Assembly (NCBI RefSeq): GCF_022008395.1 | Contig: NZ_JAIRBB010000009.1 | Span: 1-64,000 of the forward strand | Length of the DNA stretch: 64,000 bases | Origin: Aequorivita xiaoshiensis | GTDB taxonomy: Bacteria > Bacteroidota > Bacteroidia > Flavobacteriales > Flavobacteriaceae | Direction of reading: 5' to 3' | In this document: positions 25,591 through 33,416 of the stretch, piece by piece | Numbering within the stretch: the first letter of the stretch is position 1 | Layout of the letters: each line of letters starts with the position of its first letter | Notes under the pieces: generated by a model | Told to the model about the DNA's origin: nothing | Database searches by the model: none | The model's input: only the letters and a program-made list of their open reading frames with translations | Made by a program: the position numbers and the translations under genes

Positions 25591-26613
25591 ATGAAATTAT
25601 CACTATTATTTATTGCCATACTTTTATTATCGGCTTGTAAAAACAATCGAGACGAGTATTTAGGAACAGCACAAATGCATGCTGTGGAAGGTATGCCTAC
25701 ACAGGAACATCCTGGAAAGAAGTTGATGGAGAATAACTGTAATATCTGTCATAATCCAAAAACTGCAGAAGAAAGCATCATTGCTCCACCAATGGTAGCC
25801 GTGAAAATGCATTATATTTCTGAAGAAACTACCAAAGCGGAATTTGTAGATGCGATGGTAGCGTGGACAAAAGAACCTTCGGTAGCGAAGTCGAAAATGC
25901 CTGGTGCTATTAAAAAATTTGGTTTAATGCCTTATCAATTTTATCCCGAAAAAACCATTAGGCAAATTGCTGATTATATGTTTGATAATGAAATTGAAAA
26001 ACCCGTTTGGTTTGATGCACATTATAAGAAAATGCACGGTGACCGACCGAAAATGAAAGGTAAAAAAAGTAATAGTAGGGGTAAAGGGAAGCAAAAAGGA
26101 ATAGGAGAAAACAATCTATTTGAACAACATTCTTCCAAAGAGCGAGGTATGCAAATTGCGCAAACCACTAAAGCTGAGTTAGGTAAAAATCTCATGGGAC
26201 AAATACAAAAAAATGGCGTAATAGAAGCCTTAAATTTTTGCAACGTGCAAGCTATGCCCATTACAGATAGTATGGCAACAATACACAAAGCAACGATAAA
26301 GCGTGTAACAGATAAACCTCGAAATCCTAAAAACACAGCAAACTCACAAGAACTAGAATTTATTAATCAATTTAAGACTCAAATTGCAACAGGGAGGGAA
26401 GTTGAGCCTATACTTGTGAAAAAAGGTAACAATACAGAATTTTATTTACCAATTGTTACTAATACTATGTGCCTTCAATGTCATGGTACTCCAGGAAAAG
26501 AATTAGAAACTATTACATTAGCTAAAATAAAACAATTGTATCCTTTAGATATGGCCACAGGTTATTCCGAAAATGAGGTGCGCGGTATCTGGAGTATAAA
26601 CTTTAATAATTAA
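25591..26613 (+). CDS. Dihaem c-type cytochrome lipoprotein with DUF3365-type domain
   Basis: A 340-aa lipoprotein (lipobox LLSAC, C16). The N-terminal cytochrome c domain has CNICH near residue 50-54, with methionines in APPMVAVKMH and SKMPGAIKKF as possible axial ligands. A Lys/Gly-rich linker (about 150-172) leads to a C-terminal DUF3365 (Tll0287-like) sensor-type domain that includes its own CLQCHG haem motif near 294-299. Such proteins may bind NO or redox ligands at the haem. It is co-transcribed with a methyltransferase 3 bp downstream and driven by a Crp/Fnr-type promoter divergent from hemN. Precise role unknown; periplasmic electron transfer or gas sensing are both possible. Confidence 0.8.
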   Translation: MKLSLLFIAILLLSACKNNRDEYLGTAQMHAVEGMPTQEHPGKKLMENNCNICHNPKTAEESIIAPPMVAVKMHYISEETTKAEFVDAMVAWTKEPSVAKSKMPGAIKKFGLMPYQFYPEKTIRQIADYMFDNEIEKPVWFDAHYKKMHGDRPKMKGKKSNSRGKGKQKGIGENNLFEQHSSKERGMQIAQTTKAELGKNLMGQIQKNGVIEALNFCNVQAMPITDSMATIHKATIKRVTDKPRNPKNTANSQELEFINQFKTQIATGREVEPILVKKGNNTEFYLPIVTNTMCLQCHGTPGKELETITLAKIKQLYPLDMATGYSENEVRGIWSINFNN

Positions 26614-26616
26614 AAT

Positions 26617-27198
26617 ATGAATAACAATCAGTCGTATTGGGATGAACGCTATAAACAAGGTAAAACAGGTTGGGATATAGGTTATGTTTCCACTCCGATG
26701 GAAGATTATATCGACCAACTTACCGATAAAAATTTAAAAATATTGATTCCCGGCGGAGGGAATAGTTATGAGGCGGAATACTTATTTGAAAATGGTTTTA
26801 GAAATGTTTATATAGCAGACATTTCCTCAATTCCACTTAACAATTTGGCTGAGCGCGTTCCATCATTTCCAAAAGAAAATTTACTACACATAGATTTCTT
26901 TGATTTAGACGATTCGTTCGATTTAATATTAGAACAAACATTTTTCTGTGCGTTAGAGCCCATTTTAAGGAATCGATACGTCGATAAAGTATACGATTTG
27001 CTTAAACCTAATGGAAAAATAGTGGGATTGCTTTTTAATATTCCATTAAACAGTGACGAGCCACCATTTGGTGGAAATAAAGATGCCTATATTCCTTTGT
27101 TTGAAGATAAGTTTATAATCGATAAAATGGAGATGGCGTACAATTCTATCCCTCCCAGAGAAGGAAACGAACTGTTTATTAAATTGCAGAAAAAGTAA
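26617..27198 (+). CDS. TPMT-family SAM-dependent methyltransferase
   Basis: A 193-aa class I methyltransferase of the thiopurine S-methyltransferase-like family. YWDERYKQGKTGWDIG (about residues 6-21) is the family opening, LIPGGGNSYEAEYL is motif I binding SAM, and DFFDLDDSFDLILEQTFFCAL is the post-motif segment. Family members methylate thiols, selenols or tellurite-type substrates. It starts 3 bp after the dihaem lipoprotein and so is probably made at low oxygen. The native substrate is unknown; methylation of sulfur or halide species is a guess. Confidence 0.8.
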   Translation: MNNNQSYWDERYKQGKTGWDIGYVSTPMEDYIDQLTDKNLKILIPGGGNSYEAEYLFENGFRNVYIADISSIPLNNLAERVPSFPKENLLHIDFFDLDDSFDLILEQTFFCALEPILRNRYVDKVYDLLKPNGKIVGLLFNIPLNSDEPPFGGNKDAYIPLFEDKFIIDKMEMAYNSIPPREGNELFIKLQKK

Positions 27199-27207
27199 AT
27201 TTAAAAG

Positions 27208-27864
27208 CTATAACTTTTCGCCATAAGCTAAATCTCCTGCATCACCTAAACCTGGAATAATATAGCCACGACTGTCTAAACTGTCATCTACAGCAGCTAT
27301 CCATAGATGTGTATCGGCCGGGAAAATTTTTTCAACGTATTCAATCCCTGGTTTAGCACCTATAACAGATAATATGTGTATTTGCTTAGGTTTTCCGTGA
27401 TTTTTTAAAGCTTCTAATACATTTTCCAAGGTTTTTCCAGTTGCAAGCATAGGATCTACAAGTATCAAGGTTTTTCCTTCTATAGAGGGTGAAGCTAAAT
27501 AACTTACGATAACTTCAAAGTCGTCGTCATCATCATTTGGATGTTCTCTGTAAGCAGAAATAAAAGCGTTTTCAACCGAATCGAAATAATTTAAAACTCC
27601 GTTGTGAAGTGGAAGTCCGGCACGTAGAATTGAGCATAATACTATTTTGTTGTCAGGAACATATACTTCTTTTTCACCTAGTGGAGTAGTGACCTTAACG
27701 GTTTCATAGTTTAAAGTTTTACTAATTTCATAACTCATTATTTCCCCAATACGCTCTATATTCCGTCTAAAACGCATTGAATCTTTCTGAATTGAAACAT
27801 CGCGAAGCTCAAAAATGTATTTACTGATTAAAGAATTCTCTTTGCTGAAATCGTTTATTATCAT
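27208..27864 (-). CDS. upp: Uracil phosphoribosyltransferase
   Basis: A 218-aa salvage enzyme making UMP from uracil and PRPP. The PRPP loop LVDPMLATGKTLENVL (about residues 133-148) is diagnostic, and the uracil-binding region near the end reads SRGYIIPGLGDAGDLAYG. Residues 55-95 contain the family block with LCSILRAGLPLHNGVL. It is convergent with the methyltransferase gene and separated from tlpA by a terminator. The promoter TATCTTTG lies 44 bp upstream. No special regulatory site is visible. Confidence 0.93.
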   Translation of the reverse strand: MIINDFSKENSLISKYIFELRDVSIQKDSMRFRRNIERIGEIMSYEISKTLNYETVKVTTPLGEKEVYVPDNKIVLCSILRAGLPLHNGVLNYFDSVENAFISAYREHPNDDDDDFEVIVSYLASPSIEGKTLILVDPMLATGKTLENVLEALKNHGKPKQIHILSVIGAKPGIEYVEKIFPADTHLWIAAVDDSLDSRGYIIPGLGDAGDLAYGEKL

Positions 27865-27907
27865 AATAATTTAGATATGAGTACTAAGATAAAGCATCTC
27901 AAAAAAA

Positions 27908-27915
27908 CAAAGATA
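27908..27915 (-). promoter_or_regulatory. upp -7 promoter element
   Basis: Reverse-strand TATCTTTG, a perfect match to TAnnTTTG, 44 bp before the upp start. Confidence 0.6.
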
Positions 27916-27926
27916 CTAATCTAAGA

Positions 27927-27960
27927 AAAAGACCATCTACTTTTACGCGGATGGTCTTTT
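27927..27960 (-). terminator. Terminator after the TlpA-like gene
   Basis: Arms AAAAGACCATC (27927-27937) and GATGGTCTTTT (27950-27960) with a 12-nt loop. T-runs are present on both sides; on the reverse strand it ends the tlpA unit just before the upp promoter. Confidence 0.8.
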
Positions 27961-27983
27961 AAATTGGATGAATAATAAATGGT

Positions 27984-28580
27984 TTAAAGGCTATTCAAGA
28001 AATCCTTAAAATCTTGCCTATCGTAGTCGGCCATTCCTTTATGCGTAAACACCAATTCTCCTTTTGAATTTATAATATAGGTAGTAGGGATGCTTTGTGA
28101 CTCATACATTCTTGGCATTGCGGCTATTGGAGCATAAACTTCAAAGTCAAAATTGTTTCTCTTTTTGTAAGCTATTGCCTTTTCAAACTTACGATCAAAA
28201 GAAATCATAAGCACTTCAACTTTATCCTTATCGATGTCGTTGTACATTTTGTTTATGCTAGGCATTTCTGCTACACATGGCGGACACCAAGTAGCCCATA
28301 GGTTTATAAATATTACCTTCCCACGAAATTGTTCCATAGAAACCTTTTCCCCTTTAGAATTTACCAACTGTAAATTGAAATCGGCTTTGGTTGCCGTAGG
28401 GCCATTGTCTGTAATAGCTTCCTCTACTTTTTCAATATCTGGATTCATTGCGCCTGTAGCTAATAAACCGCGTTGAGCGAAACCGATAATTTCAGTGTGA
28501 ATCCCAGAAAAGTAAATTCCAAGTATTACCACTGCAAATACTCCGTATTCGATTAAATTTTTCTTTATTTTTTTGTTCAT
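27984..28580 (-). CDS. TlpA-like periplasmic thioredoxin
   Basis: A 198-aa membrane-anchored thiol-disulfide protein with one N-terminal helix (about 10-28) and a thioredoxin fold in the TlpA/ResA style. The active site is WATWCPPC near residues 92-99, and SIPTTYIINSKGE carries the cis-proline. It keeps cysteines reduced in the periplasm, for example for cytochrome c maturation or for sulfur enzymes. It is last in the reverse run after the SoxB-like gene (26 bp gap). The ATG at 28580 is preferred over an upstream TTG. Confidence 0.85.
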   Translation of the reverse strand: MNKKIKKNLIEYGVFAVVILGIYFSGIHTEIIGFAQRGLLATGAMNPDIEKVEEAITDNGPTATKADFNLQLVNSKGEKVSMEQFRGKVIFINLWATWCPPCVAEMPSINKMYNDIDKDKVEVLMISFDRKFEKAIAYKKRNNFDFEVYAPIAAMPRMYESQSIPTTYIINSKGELVFTHKGMADYDRQDFKDFLNSL

Positions 28581-28606
28581 ATTCAATTTCTTTAAAAGGT
28601 TGTATT

Positions 28607-30262
28607 TTATTTAAAAATGTAGTCTGTACCTGGCACTGTAGAAAACGAATTCACACCCAAATACTCACAATAGGCGCGACCGTCCATTTTAGGTGTGATA
28701 GGGGAGTGAAGCTTTAAGTATTCTTCTACCACTTCGTGAATGGTATAATCCTTAGTTTCAACATCAATCACATTAGGCATTCTACACAGTACGTGGTCTG
28801 GATCTCCAGGACGCTCACATGCAGAAATTGTGTAATATCTATTTTCATCAAGTGGTTCGCCATTTACTTCTATAGATATTATTCGTTCATTTTTATCATT
28901 CTGACTGTTAAACTCAACTTTCATCCCTGAAAATCGCACCAGCCATCCGCCAAATCGTTCAATAGCATTTTGTGCAAAAGCATTATGCATCTCTTTTTCC
29001 AACCACATTTTAATTTGCTTCCCTGTGGCTTTCCCTGTTTTTACCGGTTCGTTAACAGGCATTAAATTCCAAAGGTTTGCACGAGTTATCGCTGCTGGTT
29101 TACCATCTTTTGGAACGATAGGATTTCCAAATCTAAATCCGTTAGAAATTGAAATATCTGCCCCAGTTTTCCATCGTGCCGCGTCGGTTATTAAATTATC
29201 CATAGGATTTTCAACTGTAAGATATCGATACAATGGCTCCGTTGTGTACCCTACAATAGTTTCGAGATTTTCTTGATACGGAGCTTTGTTTTTGTTAATT
29301 ATAGCTTGTAGTTCAGGATCTGCTTTATATACTTCAGGATCTACATCTATAAGTTCATAATCGTCTTTTACCAACTTATTATTTACAAAATATAAGTTTA
29401 GCTTTCCTACAAACGATCCAAAAGCTCCCGGCTCGGTAACTTTTGCATAAGTACCTTGTATGGGCTGCCTAACGCGTTCGTGGGTGTCATTTCCTAGAAT
29501 ATAATCTACGTTTTCAGCAATTGGGCTATTGGCCAAGGTAACCTGCTTATAGATACCGATATGCGTAACTAAAAACATTACGTCAATTTTCTCATCTACC
29601 TTTACCTTGTCTATAAACTTTTTTACACTGTCGTCTATTTGACTAAAATTAATTCCTTTACTGAAAATAGGGTTCTGTCTTATAGGAACATCTGGGTCGT
29701 TTATGCCGATAAAGCCAAGACGAACGCCATCAATTTCCTTTACTAAATATGAAGGGTAAAGATTTTCATTACTCTCCTCATGTTTCATATTCTGAACAAT
29801 GGTAGGGGTTTCAAATTTTTCATAAACTTCAAGCATTTTTTGCTTGCCGTAAATTACTTCCCAATTGCCAGGAATTAACACATCGTAGTTCATGTTTTTA
29901 ATTACTTCAGACATTACTTCACCCTCAGAGAAAGCCACATAACCACTTCCTTGTATTAAATCACCGCCATCAACAATAACAGTCTTTCCTGGGTTTTTCT
30001 TTCTTTCTTCGTCAAAAAGCGTTTTTATATGCGCTAAACCGCCACGCTTTTTAAAGACAATCTCATTGTTTTCCCAAAATAACTCAGGGTGTGGGTCCAA
30101 TTGCCCGTGAATATCTGCAGTTTGTAAAATTGTGATTTTTAAAGTGTCTTGGATGTCACTGTTTGCTTGGGGACTTTTGTTAAAAGTAGGGCTGTTCCAC
30201 GCTATAAAAGTTGCAATACCCACAATTAAAGTTATATATGTATAAAAACGATTTGGTTTCAT
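28607..30262 (-). CDS. SoxB/5'-nucleotidase-like metallophosphoesterase
   Basis: A 551-aa exported enzyme (signal or anchor helix about residues 7-24). The N-terminal calcineurin-like domain has the dimetal motifs TADIHGQLDPH (49-59), DGGDLIQG, GNWEVIYG, a VTHIG histidine and GNDTHERV. The C-terminal half is the 5'-nucleotidase C domain ending in the GDPDHVLC region. The GNWE in place of GNHE and the overall length are reminiscent of SoxB thiosulfohydrolases, and it sits with two DsrE-like proteins, DoxX and TlpA. A nucleotidase role remains possible. No other sox genes are in the window, so a sulfur function is inferred from neighbours. Confidence 0.75.
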   Translation of the reverse strand: MKPNRFYTYITLIVGIATFIAWNSPTFNKSPQANSDIQDTLKITILQTADIHGQLDPHPELFWENNEIVFKKRGGLAHIKTLFDEERKKNPGKTVIVDGGDLIQGSGYVAFSEGEVMSEVIKNMNYDVLIPGNWEVIYGKQKMLEVYEKFETPTIVQNMKHEESNENLYPSYLVKEIDGVRLGFIGINDPDVPIRQNPIFSKGINFSQIDDSVKKFIDKVKVDEKIDVMFLVTHIGIYKQVTLANSPIAENVDYILGNDTHERVRQPIQGTYAKVTEPGAFGSFVGKLNLYFVNNKLVKDDYELIDVDPEVYKADPELQAIINKNKAPYQENLETIVGYTTEPLYRYLTVENPMDNLITDAARWKTGADISISNGFRFGNPIVPKDGKPAAITRANLWNLMPVNEPVKTGKATGKQIKMWLEKEMHNAFAQNAIERFGGWLVRFSGMKVEFNSQNDKNERIISIEVNGEPLDENRYYTISACERPGDPDHVLCRMPNVIDVETKDYTIHEVVEEYLKLHSPITPKMDGRAYCEYLGVNSFSTVPGTDYIFK

Positions 30263-30272
30263 TTTAGATATT

Positions 30273-30659
30273 TTAAAGGCTTAATAATTTATATCCTTTT
30301 TTCTGAAGTTGAAAAGCAGTTAAAAAGGCATTATCTACAACTTCCACTTCTTCAGGTAAATCTTTAGGGTCTACTTTTAGACGGTCTAAAGACATTTGGC
30401 ACACATTCAGACTTACGTTTTGCTTTATTGCCTGTATGCGGCTTTCTTCAGTTTCGGAAGTGGCTATCGGCAATACATTATTTCCGTAAAGAACAATTTT
30501 AAAGTCGCCAGAGGTATTTAATTCTTTAGCTGCGAGTAAGATGGGTTTTAGCTGTTCAGGGTTTGAAGTGAGCACCACAAAATCATCTGTAATTTGCTTT
30601 TGTTGAGCTGATACACTAAAACTTACTAGGGCGACAAGTACTATAAATATATTTTTCAT
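30273..30659 (-). CDS. Exported DsrE-like protein (first copy)
   Basis: A 128-aa protein with a clear signal peptide (residues 1-18, cut after VSA) and a small DsrE/DsrF-type alpha/beta fold. A single conserved-position cysteine lies in LNVCQMSLDRLKVDPKDLP near residue 90. DsrE-type proteins carry persulfide sulfur on such a cysteine, although most are cytoplasmic; here both copies are exported. It follows its paralogue by 11 bp and precedes the SoxB-like gene by 10 bp, so the three are one transcript. Confidence 0.75.
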   Translation of the reverse strand: MKNIFIVLVALVSFSVSAQQKQITDDFVVLTSNPEQLKPILLAAKELNTSGDFKIVLYGNNVLPIATSETEESRIQAIKQNVSLNVCQMSLDRLKVDPKDLPEEVEVVDNAFLTAFQLQKKGYKLLSL

Positions 30660-30670
30660 AATTTAAATTT

Positions 30671-31090
30671 TTAAAGTCCTAAGCTTAAATATCCTTTTTG
30701 TTGAAGCTTTAGGTTGTGTAAAATTCCATTATCTATTATTTCCACTTTCTTCGGAAGCTTTTTCGGATCGACATTAAATTTCTTTAATGAAAATCCACAG
30801 GCAACGATGTTTGCACCTACCTTTTTTGCTTCTTTCAGATGAGGTTTCATAGTTTCCAAATCGGTTAAATTGCCAATTTCCTTTCCACAAACAATTATTT
30901 CAAAATTCCCGAAGTTTTTCCCGTCTTCTTTTGAAAGTTCTTTCGCAGCCAAAAGGATTGGCTTGAGTTGTTGTACTTTTTTTGTGAGTACTACATAGTT
31001 TTGTTTTTCAGTTTCTTGTGCTATTGTGTTTTGTATATTCCCCAAAAGCATAAATAGGGAAAGCATAAAAGTTGAAAAGAGTGTTTTCAT
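30671..31090 (-). CDS. Exported DsrE-like protein (second copy)
   Basis: A 139-aa paralogue of the next gene, with a signal peptide (about residues 1-24) and the shared VVLT---QLKPILLAAKEL opening. The cysteine in IVACGFSLKKFNVDPKKLP aligns with that of the partner copy, and a further cysteine occurs earlier in IIVCGKEIG. The pair may act as a heteromer that binds sulfane sulfur in the periplasm; this is inference from family chemistry. Its start overlaps the end of doxX by 4 bp. Confidence 0.75.
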   Translation of the reverse strand: MKTLFSTFMLSLFMLLGNIQNTIAQETEKQNYVVLTKKVQQLKPILLAAKELSKEDGKNFGNFEIIVCGKEIGNLTDLETMKPHLKEAKKVGANIVACGFSLKKFNVDPKKLPKKVEIIDNGILHNLKLQQKGYLSLGL

Positions 31091-31494
31091 AGTTGTTGTA
31101 TTTTGTTGTTATTAAAGTCGTTTAGAATAAAAAAGAGTAGGCCTCCAGCAATTGCTATATTTTTAAAAAGTGGCCCTAAACTGTTTATTTGTCCTATCTG
31201 AATGGTAATAGTTATAGGAATAAGCACAGCGAGCAATACTATTGCTGCCCATCGGGTTTTAAAGCCAATTAAAAAGCTAATCCCCGCCGCCAACATTACA
31301 ATTCCTGATAGAATCACTAATAGTTCAAGGTGGCCAAAAAACTCGGCAAATCCCTTAAATTTAGCCATCTGAATGCGGTTTACTGTTTTTTCAATTTCAA
31401 TTAAGTGATTGGCTCCCGCCATTAAAAATATTCCGCTTACCATAATGCGTAATATCTGCACAGAGCGTTTGCCAACAGTTAGCGTTGGATTCAT
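31087..31494 (-). CDS. DoxX-family membrane protein
   Basis: A 135-aa protein with four membrane helices (about residues 10-30, 50-70, 76-96 and 104-124) and the DoxX opening LRIMVSGIFLMAGANHL. DoxX/DoxD relatives include the small subunit of thiosulfate:quinone oxidoreductase, but many have other or unknown functions. It overlaps the following DsrE-like gene by 4 bp (ATGA), so the two are translationally coupled. No separate promoter with a Crp/Fnr-type box was found; it may be read from the promoter upstream of 31951. Confidence 0.78.
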   Translation of the reverse strand: MNPTLTVGKRSVQILRIMVSGIFLMAGANHLIEIEKTVNRIQMAKFKGFAEFFGHLELLVILSGIVMLAAGISFLIGFKTRWAAIVLLAVLIPITITIQIGQINSLGPLFKNIAIAGGLLFFILNDFNNNKIQQL

Positions 31495-31600
31495 AAATAT
31501 GTATGTTAAAGATTGATAGATGTTTTATCGATAGCAAAATCTATTCACCTATAGAATCGGGTTTTCCTAAATCGATAAAAAATAAAATGCCTGAATATAA

Positions 31601-31951
31601 TTATGAAAGGCGAGGAGGAAGGTAGTTTCGTTCGTCAAACAAATTTAATTTGAGGAACTCTTTAAAAGTAATATTTTCATAATTGTCTTCACTGTAAACC
31701 AAGGTAAATTCAGGGTTTATAAAATCGACAAATGATGTGCACATAAGTGAAATTTGAGCCTGTTGTTCGTGCTGATGGTCGATAACTTCAGCCTTTGAAT
31801 CGGCAGCAGTAGAAATTTTGTTTTTACAATAAGGCTTTACAAAAGTGATGTTATCGGTAACGAAATGCGCGAAACCACTATAACTATTAAAAACCAGACT
31901 CATCAAGATAAGTCCGGCGAAGATATATGCTATTGTGCTCTTAGGTTTCAT
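31601..31951 (-). CDS. Small membrane-anchored protein heading the sulfur cluster, 116 aa
   Basis: An unrecognised protein with one N-terminal hydrophobic helix (about residues 5-27) and an extracytoplasmic domain containing two cysteines (KPYCKNK and SLMCTSF) and an HQHEQQ segment, a possible metal-binding patch. The frame opens at a TTG in the -7 element, so the ATG at 31951 is chosen; that leaves almost no leader and suggests leaderless translation. The promoter matches the regulon design exactly. A 106-bp gap separates it from doxX, so a common transcript is possible. Confidence 0.65.
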   Translation of the reverse strand: MKPKSTIAYIFAGLILMSLVFNSYSGFAHFVTDNITFVKPYCKNKISTAADSKAEVIDHQHEQQAQISLMCTSFVDFINPEFTLVYSEDNYENITFKEFLKLNLFDERNYLPPRLS

Positions 31952-31957
31952 TACAAG

Positions 31958-32002
31958 CAAATCTAAATATTACTTTATAATTAGAGTGTAACTTGGGTTA
32001 CA
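31958..32002 (-). promoter_or_regulatory. Promoter with Crp/Fnr-type box for the 116-aa membrane gene
   Basis: The dyad TGTAAC-TTGG-GTTACA (31987-32002; core 31989-32000) is 36.5 bp centre to G from the reverse-strand -7 element TAGATTTG (31965-31958, perfect consensus). The TAAC/GTTA core matches the site at 25521-25532. Confidence 0.7.
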
Positions 32003-32049
32003 TTGATTAGTGAAAGTTCAGATTAATCGACGGAATTTTATAATCCCCA

Positions 32050-32117
32050 CCCAAATAACTCATAACTCTTAACTCATAACTCAAAACTCTGAACTCATAA
32101 CTCACAACTCATAACTC
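32050..32117. repeat. Low-complexity AACTC array
   Basis: Eight or so degenerate units of AACTCATAACTC type lie just beyond the end of the DUF6048 gene. No coding content. Confidence 0.7.
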
Positions 32118-32121
32118 CCAA

Positions 32122-32850
32122 CTAATCACCCGCCACTTCCGAAGTTTTGTTTTTCTTAAAAACAGGAATTAAATAGGAAATAGAATAGCCATAACCTACG
32201 CCAAACTCGCTATAATCGTAGGTTCTGTTGTAACCTGGGATGTACAAATTGTCGAAGTTGCTGGGCTTGTCTTCGGCTACTTTTCTTTTTAGCTGAAGGT
32301 TTATAGACAGGTAGAGGTTGTTTAACACTTCGGTTTTTACTCCTACAATTAATTCTGCCCAATGTGCTGTTAGGCCAGTAAATTCTTGAGGGTCGTAAAT
32401 AGTTTCGTTGGGGTATGCTGGATTGTCGGTATAGATTCTGTAGCTGATTAACTTCTGCTTAAATGTTGAAAATCCGTAGCGTAAACCAATAGTAATAGCG
32501 TTTTCCATTCCAAGCCAATTTTCGTAGGCGTTGTAATCGAACCCAAGTTTGGCATAGCTACCGCTTGTTTTGGAAGATACATAAGGTTCTACCCAATCTT
32601 TCTTTTCGTTTCCTAATTCTGCGGCTGCATAGAATTTATCCGTAACCCTAAAATCTCCTATAATTTCAAAGCCAGAATATCCGTCTTCGAGTAAAGTTCT
32701 TATAGGTTTAGATAAATCTGCGCCAACACGCAATCCGTATTTTTCAATTTTCGGAATAGTATCGTTAGCATTTTTATTTTTCTGCGCCACCATAGATTGA
32801 GTGCCGCAAAATAGACTAATGCAGCAAAGTAAGGTGAGCGCTATTTTCAT
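32122..32850 (-). CDS. DUF6048-like outer-membrane barrel protein
   Basis: A 242-aa protein with a signal peptide (about 1-22) and an eight-strand-type beta-barrel pattern of alternating hydrophobic residues, ending in ISYLIPVF near the C-terminus. It matches the flavobacterial DUF6048 family in size and in its place after a DUF6452-like lipoprotein and rlmD. Function is unknown. It begins 35 bp inside the preceding gene in a different frame, so the pair is translationally coupled. Confidence 0.7.
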   Translation of the reverse strand: MKIALTLLCCISLFCGTQSMVAQKNKNANDTIPKIEKYGLRVGADLSKPIRTLLEDGYSGFEIIGDFRVTDKFYAAAELGNEKKDWVEPYVSSKTSGSYAKLGFDYNAYENWLGMENAITIGLRYGFSTFKQKLISYRIYTDNPAYPNETIYDPQEFTGLTAHWAELIVGVKTEVLNNLYLSINLQLKRKVAEDKPSNFDNLYIPGYNRTYDYSEFGVGYGYSISYLIPVFKKNKTSEVAGD

Positions 32851-33313
32851 CTTTTACAGTTTCTCGTTTTGGTATTACTTGTTCAATCCAATTCTCGTTG
32901 CCTTCTTCTTCTAAAGTAGCATTCAAATTATCGAATTCTGTTCTAAAGCCACAAGCACGATTTACGTAGCCATTCTCTCTACTATACGTAAACATCATTC
33001 TGTCAATGTTTACAATAGTATCTGTTTCAGTAATTGTGGTATTTATAAAAAGGTATTTTGTGGTATCTCGGTTTGTATTAAGCGGTAGTACTATAGAATC
33101 TGTACTGCTTCGCGGAATAACTTCGATGGAATCTGAATTATTTGTTTTTACAGTCAAAAACTTAACTTTCTTAAGCACCGTAGGGTTTGCGATATCGTTA
33201 AACGTGATCACTAAATTTGCCGTTGTCGCTGTGTCTGGTGGGCAGATATCATCTTTTGTACACCCTTTAAAGGCATATATTATAAGAAAGAGAAGTATAA
33301 TTCTTTTAAACAT
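32816..33313 (-). CDS. DUF6452-like lipoprotein
   Basis: A 165-aa lipoprotein (lipobox FKGC, C18) followed by a second cysteine in DDICPP and a beta-rich domain with a third cysteine in RACGFRTEF. The two latter cysteines could form a disulfide. It fits the DUF6452 family, found in flavobacteria between rlmD and a DUF6048 gene. Function unknown; a complex with the overlapping barrel protein is an attractive guess. The last 35 bp overlap the start of that gene. Confidence 0.7.
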   Translation of the reverse strand: MFKRIILLFLIIYAFKGCTKDDICPPDTATTANLVITFNDIANPTVLKKVKFLTVKTNNSDSIEVIPRSSTDSIVLPLNTNRDTTKYLFINTTITETDTIVNIDRMMFTYSRENGYVNRACGFRTEFDNLNATLEEEGNENWIEQVIPKRETVKDENSAHLTLLH

Positions 33314-33416
33314 AGTTTTTTAAAATTGTCCTAAACACTTTTTTTGACACAGAATCTAAAATTAAAGTAATCAAAATAGAAATCGAAAGTTTAAAATTGT
33401 TCTGCGTCTAATTTAT

